Positions 1 to 5,494 of a stretch of 12,549 nucleotides of DNA are shown piece after piece; within the stretch, counting starts at the first letter, position 1; every line of letters starts with the position of its first letter. A program made the position numbers and the translations under genes. Under the pieces are notes generated by a model that saw only the letters and a program-made list of their open reading frames with translations, made no database searches and was not told the DNA's origin. The stretch is from Lichenicola sp964247735 (GTDB lineage Bacteria; Pseudomonadota; Alphaproteobacteria; Acetobacterales; Acetobacteraceae). The DNA is taken from contig CAXTVS010000084.1 of assembly GCA_964247735.1 (NCBI GenBank), positions 1-12,549 on the forward strand, in the 5' to 3' direction.

Positions 1-275
1 CCGCCCATGGCGGCGATGTCGCTGGCGTTGACCATGACCCCGCACCAGCCGGCGAACCAGGGCTGCGTCCGCACGAAGCCGCCGAGGAAGCCCTCGATCG
101 CGAACAGCAGCCAGCCGTCCCGGTCCGGGATGGCGGCGCAGTCGTCGCCGATCCGGATCGGACCCTCCGGCAGGTCGAGGCGCTGCAGCAGCGGGCCGAG
201 GTCGGCCTTGTGCGCGAGGCCGCCCGCCTGCCGCAGCGCCGCGGCGAGCACCGCCAGCGGCGACCGAAGGTCCAT
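1..275 (-). CDS. nitF: AIR synthase-related protein, Sll0787 (NitF) family, 3' part missing
   Basis: This is the first 91 codons of a protein with the PurM/ThiL/HypE (AIR synthase-like, ATP-binding) fold; the rest lies beyond the left edge. Visible are GDDCAAIP (residues 43-50), the counterpart of the acidic Mg-ATP motif GDDAA of ThiL, and VNASDIAAMG (82-91), the typical N-x-SD-x-AAMG nucleotide-binding stretch. By family, an ATP-dependent phosphoryl transfer or activation step is expected; the substrate is unknown. It is the fifth gene of the Nit1 cluster and follows nitE after 29 nt. In mycobacterial clusters the acetyltransferase and AIR-synthase parts are, as I recall, fused; here they are separate. 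I chose ATG at 275-273. An in-frame GTG at 299-297 would add eight residues, and neither start has a good Shine-Dalgarno. The family call rests on the motifs plus gene order. Confidence 0.85.
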   Translation of the reverse strand, partial: MDLRSPLAVLAAALRQAGGLAHKADLGPLLQRLDLPEGPIRIGDDCAAIPDRDGWLLFAIEGFLGGFVRTQPWFAGWCGVMVNASDIAAMG

Positions 276-304
276 CGATGAGGGAGGAGGCCCGTCCACC
301 GGCG

Positions 305-874
305 TCAGGCGGCCGCGTCCAGCCGCGCCGGAAGCCGCACCGGACGGATGAAGCGGGTTTCGCGAAGCCCGTGCGGCGGATAATGCGGCAGGGACGCGGC
401 CATGCGGTGGTGCGGCCGGCCGTGCAGCGGCACGACCTCCTCCGTGTGCCAATGCAGGCGCCGGAAGAACGGGGCGTTCTGCGCCTGCACATGGGCCAGG
501 AAGGTGTGGCAGCCGCGCGCATGGGCGGTCGACACCGCCAGCCGGATCAGCTCCGCGCCGATGCGGGCGATGCAGCGATGGTCGGGATGCACCGCCAGCC
601 GCGAGCCCCACCACAGCCCGGGTGCGGCCTCGTGGATCCTGACCGCGCCGACCACGTGGTCGGGCGCACCCAGCATGCAGGCGGAGGCGACGATCGGCTG
701 CGCCACCAGGTCGACCTCGTCGCGGTCGTCGCCGTCGAAGAGGCCCTGCTCGTCGCAGAAGACGCTCCGGCGCAGCGCGTGGTGGCCGCGCCGCTCCCAG
801 TCCGAGCCGGCCAGCGCGATCCGGTACTCGCCGGGCAGGAACGGCCGCAGCGGCAGGTCGGACAGCGCGCTCAC
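305..874 (-). CDS. nitE: GNAT-family N-acetyltransferase, MSMEG_0567/Sll0786 (NitE) type
   Basis: A 189-residue acyl-CoA-dependent transferase of the nitrogen-starvation GNAT group. The N-terminal part carries RRSVFCDEQGLF (35-46), a motif also found in related acyltransferases resembling homoserine-lactone synthases. The core runs through VVGAVRIH (74-81) and SRLAVHPDHR (91-100) to RCIARIGAELI (100-110), the pyrophosphate-binding turn of GNAT motif A, and on to AQNAPFFRRLHW (131-142), the usual C-terminal motif B. The frame is open much further upstream, but the start is taken as GTG at 874-872. There GTGA overlaps the TGA of the radical SAM gene by 4 nt, which points to translational coupling, and homologues begin near this point. 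The acceptor is unknown. Presumably it is a cytoplasmic enzyme working on the product of the nitrilase/radical SAM pair. The stop is TGA at 307-305. Confidence 0.9.
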   Translation of the reverse strand: MSALSDLPLRPFLPGEYRIALAGSDWERRGHHALRRSVFCDEQGLFDGDDRDEVDLVAQPIVASACMLGAPDHVVGAVRIHEAAPGLWWGSRLAVHPDHRCIARIGAELIRLAVSTAHARGCHTFLAHVQAQNAPFFRRLHWHTEEVVPLHGRPHHRMAASLPHYPPHGLRETRFIRPVRLPARLDAAA

Positions 875-2004
875 GCCGCCGCCTCGTAGGACGACAGCGA
901 GGAGCAGGCGCCGCACCGGCCGCATCCGGCCTTGACGTCGCGCCCGCGCAGGTCGGCCGCCGCCAGCATGCGGCCGAGCGGCTCGAGCACCGCGCGCATG
1001 AAGGCGGGATCGGGTGCGGGATGGTGCTCGAGCGGGGTGCCGCCGATGGGCACGAACGGCACCACGAACGGATACACGCCGAGGGCGACCAGGCGCGCGG
1101 CGAGGTCGAGGATCTCGGCGGCGGTGTCGCCGAGCCCGGCCAGGATGTAGGTGCTGACCTGGCCGCGGCCGAACACCGGCACCGCCCGGGCGAACGCGTC
1201 CATGTAGCGCTCCACCGGGATCGTCGCCTTGCCCGGCATGATCCGCGCCCGCACGCCCTGGGTCGCCGCTTCCAGGTGCATGCCGAGGCTGTCGATGCCG
1301 GCGTCCTTCATGCGCCCGAACCAGGCCGGGTCGCGCGGCGGCTCGCACTGGCCCTGGATCGGCAGGTCGACGGCCCGGCGCACCGCGAACGCGCTGTCGC
1401 ACAGGACCGCGGCGCCGCGGTCGTCGAGGTTGGGCGTTCCGGTGGTCATCACCATGTGGCGCACGCCGTCGAGCAGCACCGCCGCCCGCGCCACCTCGGC
1501 CAGCTGCGCCGGGGTCTTGTGCGCAATCGTGCGCCCGGCCTCGAGCGACTGCCCGATGGCGCAGAACTGGCACGCGGTGCGCCGGTCGGCATAGCGGATG
1601 CAGGTCTGCAGCACGGTGGTGGCGAGCACGTCGGCGCCGTGCAGCACGGCGATCTTCCAGTACGGCACGCCGTCCAGGGTCTGCATGCCGTAGAACCGCG
1701 GCTGGCGCGGGAAGCTGACCTCGCCCACCGGGATGCCGTCGCGGCTGAGGCTGGCGACGCCGCCGGCGTCCGGCACCCCGGCCTCGAACGGCGAGCGGGC
1801 GGCGCTGCCGGTGTAGATCGGCACCATCACCGTCTGGCCGCCGATCGTCACCGCCTTGTGGTCGGATGGGCCGGCGCCGCCGCGACGCCCGGCCGCACCC
1901 GCCTCGCGGTCCGCCAGGCGCAGGCCGAGCGACTGCAGGTCGGTGAGCAGCCGGCGGCGGCGCTCAGGCGACGGCGGCGTCGGGATCGGCAGCGTCTGGT
2001 TCAT
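871..2004 (-). CDS. nitD: Radical SAM protein, MSMEG_0568/Sll0785 (NitD) family
   Basis: A 377-residue radical SAM enzyme of the Nit1 cluster. Candidate cluster ligands are Cys135, Cys145 and Cys148 (C-x9-C-x2-C) in CIRYADRRTACQFCAIG, more widely spaced than the textbook C-x3-C-x2-C. MTTGTPN (186-192) resembles the SAM-binding GG-like strand motif. CEPPRD (220-225), LEAAT (244-248) and YILAGLGD (286-293) are typical of the barrel. The C-terminus has a second cysteine group, Cys361, Cys364 and Cys367 (CGRCGAC), which could bind an auxiliary iron-sulfur cluster. The start is ATG at 2004, inside the end of the nitrilase gene, supported by a strong AGGAAGGA ribosome site. The stop overlaps nitE by 4 nt. 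The reaction is unknown; radical chemistry on a small nitrogenous compound is an inference from context. Confidence 0.92.
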   Translation of the reverse strand: MNQTLPIPTPPSPERRRRLLTDLQSLGLRLADREAGAAGRRGGAGPSDHKAVTIGGQTVMVPIYTGSAARSPFEAGVPDAGGVASLSRDGIPVGEVSFPRQPRFYGMQTLDGVPYWKIAVLHGADVLATTVLQTCIRYADRRTACQFCAIGQSLEAGRTIAHKTPAQLAEVARAAVLLDGVRHMVMTTGTPNLDDRGAAVLCDSAFAVRRAVDLPIQGQCEPPRDPAWFGRMKDAGIDSLGMHLEAATQGVRARIMPGKATIPVERYMDAFARAVPVFGRGQVSTYILAGLGDTAAEILDLAARLVALGVYPFVVPFVPIGGTPLEHHPAPDPAFMRAVLEPLGRMLAAADLRGRDVKAGCGRCGACSSLSSYEAAA

Positions 2005-2965
2005 CGGGGTCCTTCCTGGCAGGCATGGCGTCGCGGCGCAGCGCCCTGGTCGGCTCGTCGCGCAGCACCAGGTGCAGCAGCTCGGGACGGGCGTAGTGGC
2101 CGACGGAATCCATCATCCGCTTGCGCTTGACGATCAGGCTCATGTCGAGGTCGGCGACCACCAGGCCTTCGCCCTCTCGGAGCGGCGTCGCCAGGTGGGC
2201 GCCTTCCGGCGACACGATGGCGGTGCAGCAGCCGCCGCGGATCGCCCGCTGCAGGCCGGCGTCGGGCGTGATCGAGGCGACCTGCGCGTCGGTCAGCCAG
2301 CCGGTCGCGTTGACCACGAAGCAGGCGCTTTCCAGCGCGTGGTGCCGGATCGTGACCTCGATCTGGTCGGCGAAGATCGGACCGACCAGCGAGCCCGGGA
2401 ACTGGCTGGCGTGGATCTCCTCGTGCTGCGCCATCAGGGCGTAGCGGGCGAGCGGGTTGTAGTGCTCCCAGCAGGCGAGCGCACCGATGCGCCCGACCGC
2501 ACTCGCCACCACCGCCAGCCCGGCGCCGTCGCCCTGTCCCCAGATCATGCGCTCGTGGAAGGTCGGCGTGATCTTGCGCCGGCGCAGCAGCAGCGCGCCG
2601 GTGGCGTCGAACACCAGCTGGGTGTTGTAGAGCGAGCCGTGGTCGCGCTCGGTGACGCCCAGCACCACGACCATCTCGTGCCGCCGCGCCGCCTCCGCCA
2701 CCAGCTCGGTGACCGGCCCCGGCACCGTCGGCGCGTTGTCGTACAGCCGCATGTGCTCGCGGCCCATCAGCACCGGCGGCTGCACGAACGAGAAGTACGG
2801 ATAGTACGGCACGAAGGTTTCCGGAAACACCAGGAACCGGACGCCGTCGCGCGCCGCGGCGGCGATGGTGTCGACCACCTTCTCCGCCGTGCCGTCCGCG
2901 TTCTCCAGCACCGGGGACAGCTGTGCCGCGGCGGCCCGGACGATCCTCGGCCCGGCGACCGCCAT
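1964..2965 (-). CDS. nitC: Nitrilase, Nit6803/Sll0784 (NitC) type
   Basis: A 333-residue carbon-nitrogen hydrolase of the nitrilase superfamily, expected to convert R-CN to the acid plus ammonia through a thioimidate on cysteine. The catalytic residues are visible: Glu49 in FPETF, Lys131 in RRRKITPTFHE, and Cys165 in ALACWEHYNPLARY. A further Glu at 138 is the usual fourth polar residue. From memory, these sit four residues before the equivalents in the structurally known Synechocystis Nit6803, so the spacing is conserved exactly. No signal peptide is present, so it is cytoplasmic. It starts 4 nt after the stop of nitB, and its last 41 nt overlap the radical SAM gene. The C-terminal tail (about residues 318-333) is Asp/Pro/Ala-rich and probably disordered. 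The nitrilase assignment is secure. The substrate (simple nitrile, aminonitrile or cyanide-derived adduct) cannot be read from sequence. Confidence 0.95.
   Translation of the reverse strand: MAVAGPRIVRAAAAQLSPVLENADGTAEKVVDTIAAAARDGVRFLVFPETFVPYYPYFSFVQPPVLMGREHMRLYDNAPTVPGPVTELVAEAARRHEMVVVLGVTERDHGSLYNTQLVFDATGALLLRRRKITPTFHERMIWGQGDGAGLAVVASAVGRIGALACWEHYNPLARYALMAQHEEIHASQFPGSLVGPIFADQIEVTIRHHALESACFVVNATGWLTDAQVASITPDAGLQRAIRGGCCTAIVSPEGAHLATPLREGEGLVVADLDMSLIVKRKRMMDSVGHYARPELLHLVLRDEPTRALRRDAMPARKDPDEPDAADPDAAVA
2010..2017 (-). promoter_or_regulatory. Ribosome binding site of the radical SAM gene
   Basis: AGGAAGGA on the minus strand, 5 nt before the ATG at 2004. It lies inside the nitrilase coding sequence and decides the start of the radical SAM gene, which would otherwise be hard to place because the two genes overlap by 41 nt. 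Confidence 0.75.
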
Positions 2966-2969
2966 GTCG

Positions 2970-3452
2970 CTATACGGTCCAGCTGTCGATGACGAACGCG
3001 TTGTCGCGCTTGTGCAGCAGCATGCAGTCGAGCACGTCGAGCGGGCTGATCGGGCGGATGCCCTCCATCAGCGAGGCCTCGCCGTGCCCGTACAGCGCCT
3101 GCAGCGAGAACCGGCAGGCATACACCTTGCCGCCCTCCTCCATGAACTTCCTGAGCTGGTTGTTGAAGTTCTGGTGCCCGGGAAAGGCGTCGTCGCCGAG
3201 GCGCGGGAAGCCGCGCATCACGCCCAGCGTGACGCCGGGCCCGTACAACAGCACGGAGGTCTCGAAGCCCTTGCGCTGCAGCCGGGTCGCCTGCAGGAGG
3301 TTGACGAGCCCGATCGATCCCTCGAAGGCCACCGTGTGGAAGCTGACGAGCGCCTTCTGCCCGGGCTCCGCCTTGACGTCCTCGAAGACCTTGTCCTCGT
3401 AGTCGACGAGATAGTCTCCAGCTTGATGCTTGGGTCGGTCCACAGCCGGCAT
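2970..3452 (-). CDS. nitB: MSMEG_0572/Sll0783 (NitB) family nitrogen-starvation protein
   Basis: A 160-residue protein matching the small Nit1-cluster family whose cyanobacterial member, Sll0783, is induced by nitrogen starvation and needed for normal polyhydroxybutyrate accumulation. Recognisable stretches are GDYLVDYEDKVFEDVKAEPG (residues 12-31), FHTVAFEGSIGLVN (38-51), SVLLYGPGVTLGVMRGFPR (65-83), KVYACRFSLQALYG (109-122) and a C-terminal RDNAFVIDSW. The layout resembles the DsrE/sulfur-relay-like alpha/beta fold, and the Cys in VYACRF is a candidate functional residue; both points are inference. An ATG 99 nt further upstream (3551) is open, but its extra 33 residues look like untranslated leader. 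I place the start at 3452, where the family's usual N-terminus begins; a weak AGGGA lies 8 nt before it. It is the first gene of the operon. Its molecular function is not established. Confidence 0.9.
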   Translation of the reverse strand: MPAVDRPKHQAGDYLVDYEDKVFEDVKAEPGQKALVSFHTVAFEGSIGLVNLLQATRLQRKGFETSVLLYGPGVTLGVMRGFPRLGDDAFPGHQNFNNQLRKFMEEGGKVYACRFSLQALYGHGEASLMEGIRPISPLDVLDCMLLHKRDNAFVIDSWTV

Positions 3453-3482
3453 GTGCGGGATCCCTGGTCCAGCCGGTGCGGA

Positions 3483-3496
3483 TGGCAAGGATGCCA
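3483..3496. repeat. 14 bp dyad TGGCA-N4-TGCCA in the nit operon leader
   Basis: Perfect 5+5 inverted repeat TGGCAAGGATGCCA, 31 nt upstream of the nitB ATG. It is a candidate operator in the leader or promoter of the nit operon. A dyad of this size can occur by chance, and no bound regulator is identified. Confidence 0.3.
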
Positions 3497-3601
3497 ACGG
3501 GCACCGGGTTCGTTGCGACCAGCCCAGGTAACCAAGTTTCAGCGGTTGCACACAACGCCGACAATACGGCGGATCATCCCGCTACAGGAACCAGACAAGT
3601 C

Positions 3602-3630
3602 CGGACAATCCTGCCCTCAAGCCATACAAT
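3602..3630 (+). promoter_or_regulatory. Sigma-70-like promoter match on the plus strand
   Basis: CGGACA (3602-3607), a 17 nt spacer, then TACAAT (3625-3630): 4/6 and 5/6 matches to the consensus at ideal spacing. It points rightward, away from the nit operon and antisense to the 3' end of the MocR gene. No plus-strand gene follows, so it is either a chance match in the AT-richer spacer or the start of a short or antisense RNA. Confidence 0.2.
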
Positions 3631-3648
3631 GCGGGGCGTCTCCCCCGC
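3631..3648. repeat. Stem-loop GCGGGG / CCCCGC
   Basis: Perfect 6 bp stem with a 6 nt loop, all-GC arms, 119 nt downstream of the MocR stop on the minus strand. It is not followed by a T-run in either direction. It may be part of a transcription-ending region together with the stem at 3673-3691, or of a short plus-strand RNA. Confidence 0.3.
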
Positions 3649-3672
3649 AAACCGGATGCGATTGCATTGAAT

Positions 3673-3691
3673 CGCGCCGTCTGGCGGCGCG
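3673..3691 (-). terminator. Possible terminator stem after the MocR gene
   Basis: Perfect 7 bp GC stem CGCGCCG / CGGCGCG with a 5 nt loop, 76 nt downstream of the MocR stop. On the minus strand it is followed by ATTCAATGCAAT, which is AT-rich but not a true T-run. It would be a weak intrinsic or factor-assisted terminator separating the MocR transcript from the nit operon; read-through into nitB is possible. Confidence 0.35.
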
Positions 3692-3696
3692 TTGAT

Positions 3697-3710
3697 TGGG
3701 CAGATGCCCA
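3697..3710. repeat. 14 bp dyad TGGGCA-GA-TGCCCA
   Basis: Perfect 6+6 inverted repeat with a 2 nt centre, 57 nt downstream of the MocR stop. It has the same length as the dyad at 3483-3496 and shares the TGG...CCA ends, so the two might be sites for one protein, but the similarity is slight. It could also extend the neighbouring stem at 3673-3691 into a composite end structure. Confidence 0.3.
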
Positions 3711-3767
3711 CTCACGCAGCAGTATTTCCCGGCCTTCCGTCTTCCCAGAATCATCACGAACCCGCGA

Positions 3768-5174
3768 TCAGACGACCTCCGCATAGGCGTCCGGGACAGG
3801 TCGGCCGTAGAGCGCCTGGAGCCCCGCCAGGCTGTGCCGCAGGTCGTCGTGCGTCGGCGCGGCGCCGAGCGCGATCCGGACCGAGTTCGGACCGCTGCCC
3901 TCGACCCGGAACACGTCGTCGGTCACCAGCGCCAGCCCCTGCCGGCGCGCATACGCGACGAACTCGATCGGCTGCCAGTGGGCCGGGATGCCCATCCAGA
4001 TGTGCAGCCCCTCGGGATGGGAGGCGATGTGGTCGCCTTTCAGGATCGTCGCCGCCAGGCTCTGGCGCACCCGGGCCTCCGCCCGGATCGCGTCGAGCAT
4101 GGCCTGTGCCTCGCCGCCGTGGATCCAGGCGGTGACGAGCCCGGTCAGCAGGCCGGATCCCATCTGCGCCGTGCCGCGGAGCGCTGCGGTCAGGCGGTCG
4201 GCCTGGGTCGAGACCGGAGCGATCAGGTAGGCGACGCGCAATCCTGGCGCCAGCGTCTTGGCCGTGGTGGCGACATAGAACACGAGCTCGGGCGCCAGGC
4301 TGGCGAGGGCGGGCAGCTTCTGCTCCGGGAACAGTCCGTAGGCATCGTCCTCCAGGATCGGCACGCCATGCGCACGCGCCACCTCCACCACCGCGTGGCG
4401 CCGCGCGATCGACATGGTGGCGGTGGTCGGGTTCTGGATGGTGGGGGTGCAGTAGATCAGGCGCGGCTTCAGGTCGTGGCAGGCCCGGTCCAGCTCCTCC
4501 GGAAGGAAACCCTCGCCGTCCGTGGCGACGCCGGCCAGGGTGATGCCGAGCTGGGCTGCCATCGCCCGGATGCCGGGATAGGTCAGCTGCTCGGTCAGGA
4601 TCAGCTCGCCGGGCCGGGCGAGGCTGGTGACCACGGCCAGCATCGCGCTCTGGGCGCCTGGCGCCACAAGCACCCGCGGCGCCTCGATCCGTCCCAGGAC
4701 CGGCTCCAGCCACGCGGCGCCGGCGCGCCGCTCGTGCGAGCTGCCGGTGTCCCAGTGGTAGGTCATCAGGGTCGACAGGTCCTGATCGCGCAACAGCCGC
4801 ACGAGCCCGTGCTGGATCATGCCGTTCAGGGACGGATGAGCCGGCAGCGGCGGCAGGTTCATCGACATGTCGATCAGGGCCTGGGTCCGGACGCGCTGCC
4901 TCACCAGCGGCGCCTCGGCGCGGACGAAGGTGCCGCGACCGACGGTCGCCTGCAGCAGGCCGAGGCGCTGCGCCTCCGCATAGCCTCGCGTGACCGTCGT
5001 TAGGTCGACGCGGAGGCGTGCCGCCATCACCCGGTGCGGCGGAAGCTTGTCTCCGGCGCGCAGCACCCCGTCACGGACGGCCGACGCAACCGCCTCGGCA
5101 AGCTCGCGATAGAGCGGGCCGGTGCGGCCTTCGAGGCTCGGAGTCCACGAACCCGGATCGCTCCCCGCAACCAT
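3768..5174 (-). CDS. MocR-type transcriptional regulator (GntR helix-turn-helix plus aminotransferase domain)
   Basis: A 468-residue two-domain regulator. Residues 18-85 form a GntR-type winged helix: YRELAEAVASAVRDGVLRAG, then DKLPPHRVMAARLRVDLTTV, ending in the wing GRGTFV (79-84). After a short linker, residues 120-460 have the fold type I aminotransferase domain with PLP residues in place: NPT (248-250), the Asp of EDDAYG (275-280), the Schiff-base Lys306 in TTAKTLAPGLRVAY, and a substrate-carboxylate Arg433 in SVRIALG. Family members bind PLP and an amino compound as effector rather than running transamination. The open frame extends to 5933, but the extra part has no domain. ATG at 5174 places the GntR domain near the N-terminus and has AGGAG 12 nt upstream. 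No divergent neighbour marks a target; candidates are itself and the nit operon downstream. Confidence 0.92.
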   Translation of the reverse strand: MVAGSDPGSWTPSLEGRTGPLYRELAEAVASAVRDGVLRAGDKLPPHRVMAARLRVDLTTVTRGYAEAQRLGLLQATVGRGTFVRAEAPLVRQRVRTQALIDMSMNLPPLPAHPSLNGMIQHGLVRLLRDQDLSTLMTYHWDTGSSHERRAGAAWLEPVLGRIEAPRVLVAPGAQSAMLAVVTSLARPGELILTEQLTYPGIRAMAAQLGITLAGVATDGEGFLPEELDRACHDLKPRLIYCTPTIQNPTTATMSIARRHAVVEVARAHGVPILEDDAYGLFPEQKLPALASLAPELVFYVATTAKTLAPGLRVAYLIAPVSTQADRLTAALRGTAQMGSGLLTGLVTAWIHGGEAQAMLDAIRAEARVRQSLAATILKGDHIASHPEGLHIWMGIPAHWQPIEFVAYARRQGLALVTDDVFRVEGSGPNSVRIALGAAPTHDDLRHSLAGLQALYGRPVPDAYAEVV

Positions 5175-5175
5175 C

Positions 5176-5187
5176 GAGATGCATCTC
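5176..5187. repeat. 12 bp perfect palindrome before the MocR start
   Basis: GAGATGCATCTC reads the same on both strands. It fills the gap between the AGGAG ribosome site and the ATG of the MocR gene. It could be an autoregulatory operator or an RNA hairpin masking translation initiation, though as RNA it would leave only a small loop. About 0.1 such palindromes would be expected by chance in this spacer. Confidence 0.35.
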
Positions 5188-5404
5188 TCCTTTCCGACAC
5201 GTGCCGAGGCTAGCTGAAAAGGACGCGGAACCACAAAGTATCGGACGGCGTCGAAGCTCGGGCTGTGAGGCAGGCTGATGACGTCGGCTGTTGCCGTGGC
5301 TGCCGCTCCGCATGGCGGTCGGCCACAGGCCGCCGTGGCCCGGCGCGTCCGCCGTGACGCGGCTGGTGCAGCCAGCGGGTCTTCACCGGACGCTTCGGCC
5401 GGAA

Positions 5405-5434
5405 GGTCCTGCGCCCCACGGGCGCCGCCGGACC
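5405..5434 (-). terminator. GC-rich stem-loop downstream of the AraC-type gene
   Basis: Inner perfect stem GCGCCC / GGGCGC with loop CAC (5411-5425), extended by outer arms GGTCC / GGACC across a 1 by 4 nt internal bulge. It lies 60-90 nt after the AraC-type stop on the minus strand. No T-run follows, so termination is only a suggestion; it may instead be an RNA-stabilising structure. Confidence 0.3.
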
Positions 5435-5494
5435 AGGGGGTCGATGATCCCGTCCGGCATCGTGGGCCGACACCGCCGGCCGCGGCCCTGACGC

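Larger units (their letters stand above)
3453..3767. other. Intergenic region between the MocR gene and the nit operon
   Basis: This 315 nt stretch has no credible gene. It should hold the end of the MocR transcript and the promoter and leader of the nit operon, both read on the minus strand. It is the least GC-rich part of the window, notably 3520-3630. It holds four short perfect inverted repeats (3483-3496, 3631-3648, 3673-3691, 3697-3710), listed separately. No sigma-54 promoter (GG-N10-GC with proper flanks) and no convincing -35/-10 pair was found on the minus strand. The best promoter-like match points the other way (3602-3630). Confidence 0.6.
5175..5494. other. Intergenic region between the AraC-type and MocR genes
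   Basis: 320 nt with no recognisable gene. Several 60-90 codon frames exist on both strands (for example 5210-5473 minus, 5291-5491 plus), but they are Arg/Pro-rich, lack ribosome sites and resemble no family I know, as expected for shadows in GC-rich DNA. An old, degraded gene cannot be excluded. The stretch holds a GC-rich stem-loop (5405-5434), which may end the AraC-type transcript. Nearer the MocR start, about 5191-5260, it is AT-richer and probably holds the MocR promoter. Confidence 0.55.

Noticed and set aside
3453..3551. 33-residue N-terminal extension of NitB from the ATG at 3551
   Set aside because: The family's recognisable N-terminus begins at the ATG at 3452, and the extension looks like leader DNA containing a dyad (3483-3496).
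3453..3720. Sigma-54 promoter for the nit operon
   Set aside because: Nitrogen control made this worth looking for, but no minus-strand GG-N10-GC with the expected TGGC and TTGC flanks was found.
3696..5003. 435-codon plus-strand frame opposite the MocR gene
   Set aside because: Shadow of the MocR coding sequence, with no domain or ribosome site. The possible promoter at 3602-3630 was considered, but it does not make this frame a gene.
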